In this document: in pieces, positions 36,559 through 45,490 of the stretch
Numbering within the stretch: position 1 is the stretch's first letter
Layout of the letters: each line of letters begins with the position of its first letter
From: Paenarthrobacter sp.
Lineage (GTDB): Bacteria > Actinomycetota > Actinomycetes > Actinomycetales > Micrococcaceae
Direction: 5' to 3'
DNA length: 64,000 nt
Assembly: GCA_031179305.1 (NCBI GenBank)
Contig: JAPSHX010000005.1
Span: 68,502 to 132,501, forward strand
Position numbers and translations under genes: made by a program
The notes under the pieces: model-generated
The model's input: the letters and a program-made list of their open reading frames with translations, nothing else
Told to the model about the DNA's origin: nothing
Database searches by the model: none

Positions 36559-38019
36559 GTGGAGTGGATGTCCTGGTTTGATGCGCGGGACTACGAGTTC
36601 GCCCGGCAGGTCTTGCAGCGCGGCATCGCCGCGCTCTACGCAGTTGCGTTCCTCTCGACGTTGAACCAGTTCCCGGCACTCCTCGGCGAGCGCGGGCTGT
36701 TGCCGGTTCCGGCTTTCCTGGACATGGCCCGCAAGCTGGCGAGACCCACACTGTTCCAGTGGCGCTACTCGGACGCTCTGCTCAAGGCCCTGTGCTGGAC
36801 GGGGATCGGTGTGTCGATTCTGCTGGTGGCGGGCCTCCCCCAAATGGGTCCTCCGTGGCTGCCTATGCTCGCTTTCCTTGCCCTCTGGTTCCTTTACATG
36901 TCAATCGTTAATGTCGGCCAAACGTTCTATGGGTTTGGCTGGGAGATCCTTCTCCTTGAGGCCGGTTTCATAGTGGCGTTCCTTGGCTCGGACCAGACTC
37001 CGCCGCCCACAACCATCCTCATTCTTATCCTGTGGCTGGTATTCCGGCTTGAATTCGGCGCTGGAATGATCAAGATCCGGGGCGGTCGCGAGTGGCGCGA
37101 CATGACGGCGATGTTCTATCACCATGAAACACAGCCAATGCCTGGCCCTCTCAGCAGGCAGGCGCACCTTTTGCCGCGTCCGCTGCACAAGGTGGAAGTG
37201 GTGGGCAATCATTTCGCACAGTTGGTGGTGCCGTTCTTCCTGTTCGCGCCTCAACCGCTGGCGAGTATTGCTGCCGGCATCATCATCGTGACCCAGCTGT
37301 GGTTGGTGGGTACCGGAAACTTTGCCTGGCTGAACTGGGTGGCGATCATCCTGGCTTTCGCTGCCGTCAGTGATCCCGTGGCCCATGCGGTTTTTCCGTT
37401 CATCCCGCTGGAGTGGCACGAGGGTTCCGATACCCCCGTATGGTGGCTCGCCGTCGTCGTGCTTGTCACCCTTCTGTTGCTGGTGTTCAGCTACCGGCCG
37501 CTCCTCAACCTGTTCTCCAGCCATCAGTTGATGAACGCCAGTTTCAACCGGTGGCGCTTGGTGAACGCCTATGGAGCTTTCGGGACGGTGACCAAGCAAC
37601 GGATAGAGATTGTGGTGGAGGGCACTCTGGCAGAGGAACCCGACGCACCGGAGGAGCACTGGCTTGAGTACGGCTTCAAGGGCAAGCCCGGCGACGTCCG
37701 GCGACTCCCCCGGCAATGGGCGCCGTACCACCTGCGCTTGGATTGGCTGATGTGGTTCCTGCCGCTGCGGACCGTCCATGAGGACTGGTTTTATGTGTTC
37801 CTGTACAGACTATTGGAGGCCGACAAGCCCACGCTTGGGCTGTTGCGCCAAGACCCGTTCGACGGCGCTCGCCCCCGTTGGGTGAGGGCGCGCAGCTACC
37901 TGTACCGTTTCGCAAGCCGCGCGGAGTTCCGTGAGACGGGTGAACGTTGGGTTCGGGTGCTGCTATATGATGCGATCCCCCCACTCTCGCTTGATCATCG
38001 ACGGCGGCGGCGGCTCTAG
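36559..38019 (+). CDS. Lipase maturation factor family membrane protein
   Basis: 486 residues with about eight hydrophobic helices in the N-terminal two thirds and a soluble C-terminal part. The segments VFRLEFGAGMIKIRGGREWRDMTAMFYHHETQPMP and LYRFASRAEFRETGERWVRV are typical of the LMF1/LMF2 family. Vertebrate LMF1 assists lipase folding in the ER; the bacterial homologs have no demonstrated role. The GTG start sits just after a promoter. It is convergent with the LacI gene. Confidence 0.88.
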   Translation: MEWMSWFDARDYEFARQVLQRGIAALYAVAFLSTLNQFPALLGERGLLPVPAFLDMARKLARPTLFQWRYSDALLKALCWTGIGVSILLVAGLPQMGPPWLPMLAFLALWFLYMSIVNVGQTFYGFGWEILLLEAGFIVAFLGSDQTPPPTTILILILWLVFRLEFGAGMIKIRGGREWRDMTAMFYHHETQPMPGPLSRQAHLLPRPLHKVEVVGNHFAQLVVPFFLFAPQPLASIAAGIIIVTQLWLVGTGNFAWLNWVAIILAFAAVSDPVAHAVFPFIPLEWHEGSDTPVWWLAVVVLVTLLLLVFSYRPLLNLFSSHQLMNASFNRWRLVNAYGAFGTVTKQRIEIVVEGTLAEEPDAPEEHWLEYGFKGKPGDVRRLPRQWAPYHLRLDWLMWFLPLRTVHEDWFYVFLYRLLEADKPTLGLLRQDPFDGARPRWVRARSYLYRFASRAEFRETGERWVRVLLYDAIPPLSLDHRRRRRL

Positions 38020-38048
38020 CGTTCGACGCCCTCCTGACGTCGGTGCGA

Positions 38049-39080
38049 CTACCGCGGCGGACCCGTGGACTCACGAACCACCAGGTGAGTGGCCAGTTCT
38101 ACCCTTCGGGAATCGATATCTTCACCACGCATCTGCCGCAATATGAAACTTAGGGCGGAGCGCCCCATTTCCTGCAGCGGCTGCGATACGGACGTCAACG
38201 GAGGCACTGATTCCTCCGCCTGGGGCGTTCCGTCAAAGCCCACCAGGCTCATGTCTTCGGGAATGCGCACGTTATGCCGCCGAGCCTCGGCAAGGATTCC
38301 CAGCGCGATGCTGTCGCTGGCAGCGAATATGGCAGTGGGCGGATTTTCCAAGGCCAGCAGTGCCTTCATTCCGCGGACTCCGTTCTCCGGTTTGAAGGGG
38401 CCGGCGGAAACGTACTCGTCGTCCACGGTTATTCCCGCTGCCATCAATGCAGCCATGTAGCCGTGCAGCCGTGCCTGGCTGCACTCCGCGGCGGACGGGC
38501 CGCCGATGTAGGCGATCTTTCGGTGTCCCAGCTCCAGCAGGTGTGATGCTGCCGCCTTACCTCCAGCCCAGTTGCTCGCGCCCACGCTGAAGACGTCAGC
38601 AGGCGGTGGATTAAGCGGATCAATCACCACGATGGGAATGTGCCTGCGGTTGAAGGCCTCAAGCTGGGCGGAGCCGAATGCCGAGGTCACCACGATCATG
38701 CCGGCACGGCCTTCGTCGACCATACGCTGGGCCCGTGCCTCGGGGCCCAGTGCAGAAGCAGCCTGCCGTCCGGTGATGGAGAGGATCACCTCCATGTCCG
38801 ACGCCGCAGCCTGCTCCATCAAGCCGTTGAGGATTTCCACCCCATAGGCCGAATTCAAGGAGTCGAAGACTACTTCAACCGCACGGTGCACCGGTGCGCT
38901 CTTGCGTTGGAGCGGCGACTTGTAACCCGTGCGTTGAAGCGCTGCCATCACCCGGGCACGAGTAGCTTCCGCCACGTCCTCGCGGCCATTGACGACCTTG
39001 GACACTGTGGGTGCAGAAACACCCACCTCGGCAGCTACGGCTGCAAGGGTCAGCTTGGATGGGCGGGTGTCACGATCCAC
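38049..39080 (-). CDS. LacI family repressor of the adjacent sugar-use operon
   Basis: 343 residues. The N-terminal helix-turn-helix is LTLAAVAAEVGVSAPTVSKVVNGREDVAEATRARV with the hinge following, then a periplasmic-binding-like sugar domain. Start at the GTG 39080, which has AGGAG upstream; the ATG at 39170 would add 30 residues that run through the operator. A 14-bp palindrome lies 14 bases before the start, and a matching one sits in front of the binding-protein operon, so it probably represses both directions until a sugar or intermediate binds. Confidence 0.94.
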   Translation of the reverse strand: MDRDTRPSKLTLAAVAAEVGVSAPTVSKVVNGREDVAEATRARVMAALQRTGYKSPLQRKSAPVHRAVEVVFDSLNSAYGVEILNGLMEQAAASDMEVILSITGRQAASALGPEARAQRMVDEGRAGMIVVTSAFGSAQLEAFNRRHIPIVVIDPLNPPPADVFSVGASNWAGGKAAASHLLELGHRKIAYIGGPSAAECSQARLHGYMAALMAAGITVDDEYVSAGPFKPENGVRGMKALLALENPPTAIFAASDSIALGILAEARRHNVRIPEDMSLVGFDGTPQAEESVPPLTSVSQPLQEMGRSALSFILRQMRGEDIDSRRVELATHLVVRESTGPPR

Positions 39081-39093
39081 GGAACTCCTGCTT

Positions 39094-39107
39094 TCGAAAT
39101 ATTTCGA
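39094..39107. promoter_or_regulatory. LacI-type operator at the repressor gene
   Basis: TCGAAATATTTCGA is a perfect 14-bp palindrome lying 14 bases upstream of the repressor's GTG. The same core CGAAATATTTCG recurs 148 bases away before the transporter operon. An AT centre with CG ends is typical of LacI-family operators. This would give autoregulation. Confidence 0.8.
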
Positions 39108-39242
39108 TGATCTGTTGAGTATGACCCGACTCCGCATAAACCTCAACTTACTACTCGTCACCGAGGACAAATCTGCTTCTGGAAATGCCTTGACGGCCGC
39201 CTGTGAACCCTTTAGTTTGGACCGTGACCTAAATCATGGCTG

Positions 39243-39264
39243 CGAAATATTTCGATATTTTTCG
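39243..39264. promoter_or_regulatory. LacI-type operator before the sugar transporter operon
   Basis: CGAAATATTTCG (39243-39254) is a perfect palindrome identical to the core at 39095-39106. An overlapping imperfect copy, CGATATTTTTCG (39253-39264), follows at 10-bp spacing, one helical turn away. It lies about 70 bases before the binding-protein ATG. No clear -35/-10 pair was seen. Confidence 0.78.
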
Positions 39265-39332
39265 GAGCTGGGCCACCTTTCGGAAGTGAGCACCGAAGCT
39301 TGCTCAGCAGCGCGACTACCCCTGGAGAAGCA

Positions 39333-40658
39333 ATGAAGCAGTTCCAATCATCCCGGCGTTCCTTTCTGGCTCTGGCGGCCATGACGCCCTTTGCAGTAAT
39401 GGCGACCACCGCCTGCGGGACCTCCGGGCCCGGAGGCGCGGCGGGTGGAGGAGCCAGCATGTGGTTCCTTTCAGGAGAACCGAACCAGACGACTATCCAG
39501 AAAGCCGTTGATGCCTTCGTATCGTCCAATCCGGACAACAAGATCTCCGTGACGTACTTCCAGAACGACGCGTTCAAGACGAAGATCAAGACGGCCATCG
39601 GTGCCGGCCAAGCCCCCACCATCGTCTACGGCTGGGGTGGCGGAACGTTGAAGACCTATGCCGAAGCCGAACAGGTGGAGGATCTGACCAGCTGGTTCGA
39701 TGCCAACCCGGAGCTCAAGAACAAGTTCTTCCCGTCGTCTTTCGGAGCCGCCACGGTCAACGGCAAGATCTACGCCCTCCCCAACCAATACATTGCCCCG
39801 ATCGTCCTGTTCTACAACAAAGAACTCTTCGAGAAGGCCGGTGCTCAGCCGCCAAAGACATGGGACGACGTCATGTCCCTGGTGAAGACTTTCAACGATA
39901 TGGGCGTAGCTCCTTTCTCACTGGGCGGACAGTCGCGTTGGACGTCCATGATGTGGCTGCAGTATCTCCTGGACCGCATCGGCGGCCCCGAGGTGTTCAA
40001 GGCCATTTTCGAAGGCAAACCCAATGCTTGGATGGATCCGGCAGTGATCGAAACCGGCGCCAAGGTCCAGGAACTTGTCTCTGCCGACGGTTTCATCAAG
40101 GGCTTCTCCTCCATTACGGCAGATTCGAAGGCAGACCAGGCGCTGCTCTTTACGGGCAAGGCGGCCATGATGCTCCACGGCTCCTGGACGTACGGCGCCA
40201 TGAAGAAGGACGGACAGAACTTCGTCCAGGACGGGAAACTTGGCTTCGTCGGCTTCCCCACCCTCCCGGGCGGCAAGGGCGATCCAAAGAACGGTGTGGG
40301 CAACCCCGCCCAGTACATGTCGATCTCGGCTAAGGCTACCGACGAGGAAAAGGAGACGGCGAAAAAGTTCTTCAAGGACGGGATCATGACTGACACCGTC
40401 ATCGATGCCTACATCAACTCCGGATCCGTTCCGATCGTCAATGGAATTGAAGACAAGCTCGCATCATCCGAGGACAAAGACTTCCTGAACTTCGTCTACG
40501 ATCTCGGCAAGAACGCCCCCCACTTCCAGCAGTCCTGGGACCAGGCCCTCAGCCCGACTGCTGCCGAGGCATTGCTGAACAACATCGACCAACTCTTCCT
40601 CAAGTCGATCACCCCGCAGCAGTTCGCCGAAAACATGAATGCCACCCTGGGCAAATGA
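39333..40658 (+). CDS. ABC sugar transporter substrate-binding lipoprotein
   Basis: 441 residues. The signal peptide has a twin-arginine motif (SSRRSFLALAAM) and a lipobox-like ATTAC with the lipidated cysteine at residue 28, so it may be exported folded by Tat and then lipidated. The mature part is an extracellular solute-binding protein family 1 fold (MSLVKTFNDMGVAPFSLGGQSRW; GKAAMMLHGSWTYGAMKK). The ATG at 39333 follows GGAGAAG. First gene of the sugar operon, under the LacI operator. Confidence 0.93.
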   Translation: MKQFQSSRRSFLALAAMTPFAVMATTACGTSGPGGAAGGGASMWFLSGEPNQTTIQKAVDAFVSSNPDNKISVTYFQNDAFKTKIKTAIGAGQAPTIVYGWGGGTLKTYAEAEQVEDLTSWFDANPELKNKFFPSSFGAATVNGKIYALPNQYIAPIVLFYNKELFEKAGAQPPKTWDDVMSLVKTFNDMGVAPFSLGGQSRWTSMMWLQYLLDRIGGPEVFKAIFEGKPNAWMDPAVIETGAKVQELVSADGFIKGFSSITADSKADQALLFTGKAAMMLHGSWTYGAMKKDGQNFVQDGKLGFVGFPTLPGGKGDPKNGVGNPAQYMSISAKATDEEKETAKKFFKDGIMTDTVIDAYINSGSVPIVNGIEDKLASSEDKDFLNFVYDLGKNAPHFQQSWDQALSPTAAEALLNNIDQLFLKSITPQQFAENMNATLGK

Positions 40659-41584
40659 GCGCCGCCACCACTCATAGGGCTCCCAGCGAGCTATCGAAAA
40701 ACGAGCTGACGTCGCAGCCAAAGTCCGCATTGGCCTGGCTGACGGTACCCGCGCTGTTCTTCTTCGTTGTCTTCGCCGTCATTCCCCTGATAGGGGTACT
40801 GATCCTCAGCTTCGCCAGGTGGGACGGCATTGGCGCCATCGGCGCAGCAGGGATGGAAAACTGGACCTCGGTTCTGGCAGATCCCGATCTTTACAACTCC
40901 CTTGGCCTGACCTTCCTGATCATGATTGTTTCCTGGCTCGTCCAAACTCCCATCAGCCTGCTGCTGGGTGTGTTCACGGCAGGCACCCAACGCTATCGGG
41001 CGGCCTTGGCAGTCCTGTACTTCTTGCCGCTGCTGCTTTCCTCCGCTGCCGTGGCCATCGCCTACAAAGCGCTGTTGGACCCCAACTTCGGTTTAGCCAT
41101 GGGACTGGGACTCCCGTTCCTGGCCCAGGACTGGCTGGGGGTTCCACAATTGGCCCTTGGATTGATCATCTTTGTGATCGCCTGGCAGTTCGTTCCTTTC
41201 CACACGCTTATTTATCAAGGCGGCGTCCGGCAAATCCCCAAGTCACTCTACGAGGCAGCCCAGATCGATGGTGCGGGAACAATTAAACAGTTCTTCCACA
41301 TCACACTTCCGCAGCTGAAGTACACCATCATCACTTCGTCGACGCTGATGGTAGTGGGTTCGTTGACCTACTTTGACCTCATCTTTGTCCTCACCGGCGG
41401 CGGCCCGGGCAACTCCACACGCATCCTGGCGCTCGATATGTACCTTCGCGGCTTCCGGGCCAACCTCATGGGACCGGCAAGTGTTATCGCGGTGGTCCTC
41501 GTTGTCATCGGACTTGCGCTTGCTTTGTTCCTCCAACGACTTGGAGGCAAAGACAAACAGGGCAGCCAATTGGAAGGTATGTAA
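40655..41584 (+). CDS. ABC sugar transporter permease, MalF type
   Basis: 309 residues, six helices (first at ALAWLTVPALFFFVVFAVIPLIGVLIL) and the EAA loop EAAQIDGAGTIKQFFHITLPQLK that contacts the ATPase. It overlaps the binding-protein stop by four bases (ATGA) and is followed by the second permease. No ATPase gene is found in the cluster, so a shared multitask ATPase (MsiK type) encoded elsewhere is expected. Confidence 0.95.
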   Translation: MSAATTHRAPSELSKNELTSQPKSALAWLTVPALFFFVVFAVIPLIGVLILSFARWDGIGAIGAAGMENWTSVLADPDLYNSLGLTFLIMIVSWLVQTPISLLLGVFTAGTQRYRAALAVLYFLPLLLSSAAVAIAYKALLDPNFGLAMGLGLPFLAQDWLGVPQLALGLIIFVIAWQFVPFHTLIYQGGVRQIPKSLYEAAQIDGAGTIKQFFHITLPQLKYTIITSSTLMVVGSLTYFDLIFVLTGGGPGNSTRILALDMYLRGFRANLMGPASVIAVVLVVIGLALALFLQRLGGKDKQGSQLEGM

Positions 41585-41585
41585 G

Positions 41586-42491
41586 GTGAGCACACTCCTG
41601 AAAAGTGATCCGGTCACCGGGTCCCCCGGTTCCCCGACCTCTTCGGTCAAGGCCAAACAGAGCCTCAGAACACGCATGAAACGGCTGAACATCCCCGGCG
41701 GTCTGGGCGGCTGGATCTGGCTGGCCATCATCATCATTCCGATCTATTACATTGTCATCACCAGCTTGAAGACCTCCGAAGGCTACTTCGGCCAGAATCC
41801 GATGGCCCTGCCGGCCTCACCGACGCTGGAGAACTACCAGCTTGTTCTTGAGGCCAACTTTTCGACCTACTTCATGAACAGCGTGATGGTCACGTTGGGC
41901 TCAGTTATCCCTACCGTTCTGATTTCCTTTATGGCCGCCTTCGCGATCGTCCGTGGACGTGGCAGATACCTGAAGTTCGTGAATGGTGTGTTCCTCATGG
42001 GCCTGGCCATTCCGCTCCAGGCAACCATCATTCCCATTTACCTGATGATCATCCGGCTGAATCTCTACGACAGCCTCCTGGCTATCATGCTTCCGTCCAT
42101 AGCGTTTGCCATACCGTTGACGGTCCTGATCCTGTCCAACTTCATCAGGGATGTTCCCAACGAACTGTTCGAGTCCATGCGGCTGGATGGCTGCAGCGAC
42201 TGGCAGACCATGTGGCGCTTGGCACTCCCCCTGACGCGGCCAGCCATAGTTACCGTGGCCATCTACAACGGCCTGCACGTCTGGAACGGGTTCCTCCTTC
42301 CACTGGTCCTTACCCAGAGCCCGGAACTGCGGGTCCTCCCCTTGGGCCTCTGGACGTTCCAAGGCGAATTCAGCGTCAACATCCCTGCCGTCCTCGCCTC
42401 AGTGGTCCTGAGCACCCTGCCCATCCTGGTGATCTACGTCCTGGGACGCCGCCAGTTGGTCAGCGGCCTCACTGCAGGCTTCAGCAAGTAG
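41586..42491 (+). CDS. ABC sugar transporter permease, MalG type
   Basis: 301 residues, starting at a GTG two bases after the first permease's stop, with GGAAGG upstream. Six helices, first at GWIWLAIIIIPIYYIVITSL; EAA loop ESMRLDGCSDWQTMWRLALPLTRP. The long frame open upstream to 41373 overlaps the other permease and is not the start. Forms a heterodimer with the MalF-type partner. Confidence 0.95.
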   Translation: MSTLLKSDPVTGSPGSPTSSVKAKQSLRTRMKRLNIPGGLGGWIWLAIIIIPIYYIVITSLKTSEGYFGQNPMALPASPTLENYQLVLEANFSTYFMNSVMVTLGSVIPTVLISFMAAFAIVRGRGRYLKFVNGVFLMGLAIPLQATIIPIYLMIIRLNLYDSLLAIMLPSIAFAIPLTVLILSNFIRDVPNELFESMRLDGCSDWQTMWRLALPLTRPAIVTVAIYNGLHVWNGFLLPLVLTQSPELRVLPLGLWTFQGEFSVNIPAVLASVVLSTLPILVIYVLGRRQLVSGLTAGFSK

Positions 42492-42503
42492 AAAGGATCT
42501 CCG

Positions 42504-43724
42504 ATGACAGAACCTCAACCCCTGCGGGTGGGCATGGTGGGCTACGCCTTCATGGGCGCCGCCCACTCCCACGCATGGAGGACGGCGCCCCGCTTCTTCG
42601 ACCTCCCGCTCGCTCCGCAACTGACCGCCGTGGCGGGCCGGAACGAGGAAGGTGTCCGGGCAGCGGCCAACAAATACGGCTGGGCCTTTACTGAGACGGA
42701 TTGGCGCCGCCTCATTGAGCGCGACGACATCGATCTCATCGACATCTGCACTCCCGGCAACACCCATGCGGAGATAGCCATCGCTGCGCTCGAAGCCGGC
42801 AAGCACGTCCTGTGCGAAAAGCCATTGGCCAACTCGGTGGAGGAAGCCGAAAAGATGACGCGGGTAGCCCAGGCAGCTGCCGAACGCGGGGTGTTCTCCA
42901 TGTGCGGCTTCACTTACCGACGCACGCCTGCCTTGGCACTGGCCAAGCGCATGGTGGATGACGGTCGTTTGGGCCAGATCCGCCACGTCCGCGCCCAGTA
43001 CCTTCAGGACTGGCTCAGTGACGCCGATGCTCCCCTGACCTGGCGGTTGGATAAGTCCAAGTCCGGGTCCGGTTCCCTGGGTGACATCGGCGCGCACAGC
43101 ATTGACGCCGCGCAATGGATCACCGGCTGCAACATCACCGGTGTGTCGGCGCTGCTGGAGACGTTCGTGAAGGAGCGCCCGGTGGGCGGCGACTTCGTGG
43201 GCCTTGGCGGACACGGTGGCGTGGACGGTCCACGCGGTCCGGTGACCGTGGACGACGCGGCGCTGTTCACTGCCCGCTTTGAGGCAACGCACGACGACGG
43301 CGCTGACGCAGGCTTATCCAACAGCGGCGGCTCCGGCCCCATCGGCATTTTCGAAGCCACCCGTTTTGCTTTGGGACGCAAAAACGCCATGCGCCTGGAA
43401 CTCAATGGCACCAAAGGCTCCATTTCTTTCGACTTCGAGGACATGAACTCCCTGCAGTTCTACGATGCATCCTTGGAACCCGACGCAGGCTTCCGAAAAA
43501 TCATGGTCACCGAACCGTCCCACCCCTACACCGGCAACTGGTGGCCCACCGGGCATGGACTCGGCTACGAGCACGGCTTCACGCATCAGGTGGTGGACCT
43601 CGTGACTGCCATCAGCAAAGCCGAGCAGCCCTCGCCGTCGTTCGCTGACGCCTTGCAGGTGCAAAAGGTGCTGGCCGCCGTCGAGACAAGCGCCGACAAC
43701 GCAAGCCGCTGGCAGAACGTGTGA
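42504..43724 (+). CDS. Gfo/Idh/MocA family oxidoreductase (levoglucosan dehydrogenase-like)
   Basis: 406 residues. The NAD(P)-binding start is [17 protein letters not shown]; the EKP motif is [13 protein letters not shown]; the catalytic region is [19 protein letters not shown] with Asp and His. The blocks [28 protein letters not shown] and [20 protein letters not shown] resemble, from memory, the levoglucosan 3-dehydrogenase of Pseudarthrobacter. It would oxidise the C3 hydroxyl of a sugar to a ketone with NAD+. The exact substrate is unknown. It follows the permeases by 12 bases and so belongs to the same operon. Confidence 0.88.
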   Translation: MTEPQPLRVGMVGYAFMGAAHSHAWRTAPRFFDLPLAPQLTAVAGRNEEGVRAAANKYGWAFTETDWRRLIERDDIDLIDICTPGNTHAEIAIAALEAGKHVLCEKPLANSVEEAEKMTRVAQAAAERGVFSMCGFTYRRTPALALAKRMVDDGRLGQIRHVRAQYLQDWLSDADAPLTWRLDKSKSGSGSLGDIGAHSIDAAQWITGCNITGVSALLETFVKERPVGGDFVGLGGHGGVDGPRGPVTVDDAALFTARFEATHDDGADAGLSNSGGSGPIGIFEATRFALGRKNAMRLELNGTKGSISFDFEDMNSLQFYDASLEPDAGFRKIMVTEPSHPYTGNWWPTGHGLGYEHGFTHQVVDLVTAISKAEQPSPSFADALQVQKVLAAVETSADNASRWQNV

Positions 43725-43735
43725 AAGGAAGCAAC

Positions 43736-44740
43736 ATGATTCGACCCATCACCCTGTTCACTGGTCAGTGGGCAGACCTTCCGTTCGAGGAAGTTGCACG
43801 GCTTGCTGGAGAGTGGGGCTTCGACGGATTGGAGATCGCCTGCTGGGGCGATCATCTCGATCCCGAACGCATTGTCTCCGACGACAACTATCTGCAGGGC
43901 AAGCTGGACATCCTGGAAAAGCACAAGCTGACCGTCCATGCAATCGCCAACCACCTCACAGGGCAAGCAGTCTGCGACGACCCGATTGACGAACGTCATC
44001 AGGACATCCTGAGCCCTTCGGTGTGGGGCGAAGGTGAGCCGGAGGGCGTCCGTCAGCGGGCTGCAGAGGCCATGAAGACCACGGCGCGCGCGGCCGCGAG
44101 GCTGGGAGTAAAGACCGTTACTGGATTTACCGGCTCGTCAATTTGGAAATGCGTGGCCATGTTCCCACCGGCCTCGGATGCCATGATCGAGCGTGGATAT
44201 CAGGACTTTGCTGACCGCTGGAACCCCATCTTGGATGTCTTTGACGAGGTGGGTGTCCGATTCGCGTTGGAAGTCCATCCCTCTGAGATCGCCTACGACT
44301 ATTGGACCGCCAAACGAACGTTGGACGCGGTAGGGCACCGGGAGAACTTTGGCCTCAACTTCGATCCGTCCCATTTCATCTGGCAGGACCTTGACCCGGT
44401 GATGTTCCTCCAGGACTTCGCGGACAAGATCTTCCACGTCCATGTGAAGGAGTCGGTCAGGCAACTCAACGGACGGAACGGCCGGTTGGGTTCGCACCTG
44501 CCATGGGCTGATCCGCGCCGGGGGTGGGACTTTGTCACAGCGGGCCACGGCGACGTGAACTGGGAGCCAATCTTCCGCACGCTCAATGCAATTGGCTATG
44601 AAGGACCAACCAGCATCGAGTGGGAAGACGCCGGTATGGACCGGCTGGTCGGAGCCCCCCAAGCGCTTCGCATGGTCCGGGAACTCGCCGCCATACGCCC
44701 GCCGGCTGCCGCCTTTGACGCCGCTTTTGCAACGCGCTGA
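43736..44740 (+). CDS. Sugar phosphate isomerase/epimerase-like TIM-barrel protein
   Basis: 334 residues of the xylose isomerase-like/AP endonuclease 2 superfamily. Metal-site residues are suggested in [47 protein letters not shown] and SIEWEDAG. Relatives in keto-sugar pathways carry out beta-elimination or hydration of 3-keto intermediates. The ATG at 43736 is preceded by AAGGA; a GTG at 43721 is also in frame. It starts 11 bases after the first oxidoreductase. Confidence 0.88.
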   Translation: MIRPITLFTGQWADLPFEEVARLAGEWGFDGLEIACWGDHLDPERIVSDDNYLQGKLDILEKHKLTVHAIANHLTGQAVCDDPIDERHQDILSPSVWGEGEPEGVRQRAAEAMKTTARAAARLGVKTVTGFTGSSIWKCVAMFPPASDAMIERGYQDFADRWNPILDVFDEVGVRFALEVHPSEIAYDYWTAKRTLDAVGHRENFGLNFDPSHFIWQDLDPVMFLQDFADKIFHVHVKESVRQLNGRNGRLGSHLPWADPRRGWDFVTAGHGDVNWEPIFRTLNAIGYEGPTSIEWEDAGMDRLVGAPQALRMVRELAAIRPPAAAFDAAFATR

Positions 44741-44788
44741 TCGCAACACCCCGACTCACTGATATACGCCCCAAAAACGAAGGAAACC

Positions 44789-45490
44789 ATGACGAGCAAC
44801 AACAAGACAGCGCTGGTGGTTCGCGGCGGCTGGGACGGACACCAGCCGGTGGAAGCCACAGAGCTGTTCATTCCCTACCTGAAGGGCAACGGCTACGACG
44901 TCCGTGTGGAGGAATCCCCCAAGATCTACGCCGACCCCGAATATATGGCCACCGTGGACCTGATCGTGCAATGCGTGACCATGACCACCATTGAGAAGGA
45001 TGAGTTCGAGGGCCTGCGCACTGCGGTCGAAAACGGCACCGGCCTGGCAGGCTGGCACGGCGGGATCGCTGATTCGTACCGCAACAACTCGGACTACCTG
45101 CATCTGATCGGCGGCCAGTTCGCCTGCCACCCCGGCAAGCATGCTGACGAGCAGATCGGCGAACAGTCAGACAACTACGTTCCGTACACCGTCAACATGC
45201 TGCCTGCCGCATCCGACCACCCCATCACTCGGGGAATCGGCGACTTCGACCTCGACACGGAACAGTACTGGGTCCTGTCCGACGACTACATCGACGTGTT
45301 GGCCACAACCACCCAAAAGGTCCGCGAGTGGGACCCGTGGAACCGCGAAGTCACTTCTCCCGCCATCTGGACCCGTCAGTGGGGCAAAGGAAAGATTTTT
45401 GTCTGCACCCCTGGCCACCGGGTGGAAATTCTCCAGGACAGCAACGTCCGCACCATCATCGAAAGGGGCATGCTGTGGGCATCTCGATAA
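44789..45490 (+). CDS. ThuA-like domain protein
   Basis: 233 residues with a ThuA/trehalose-utilisation fold: TALVVRGGWDGHQPVEATELF at the N-terminus, GTGLAGWHGGIADSYRNN in the middle, ITRGIGDFDLDTEQYWVL and KIFVCTPGHRVEIL towards the end. ThuA of rhizobia acts with a Gfo/Idh/MocA partner (ThuB) on trehalose-like disaccharides through a 3-keto intermediate. Here also an oxidoreductase gene overlaps its 3' end. The biochemical activity of ThuA-like proteins is poorly defined. Confidence 0.88.
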   Translation: MTSNNKTALVVRGGWDGHQPVEATELFIPYLKGNGYDVRVEESPKIYADPEYMATVDLIVQCVTMTTIEKDEFEGLRTAVENGTGLAGWHGGIADSYRNNSDYLHLIGGQFACHPGKHADEQIGEQSDNYVPYTVNMLPAASDHPITRGIGDFDLDTEQYWVLSDDYIDVLATTTQKVREWDPWNREVTSPAIWTRQWGKGKIFVCTPGHRVEILQDSNVRTIIERGMLWASR

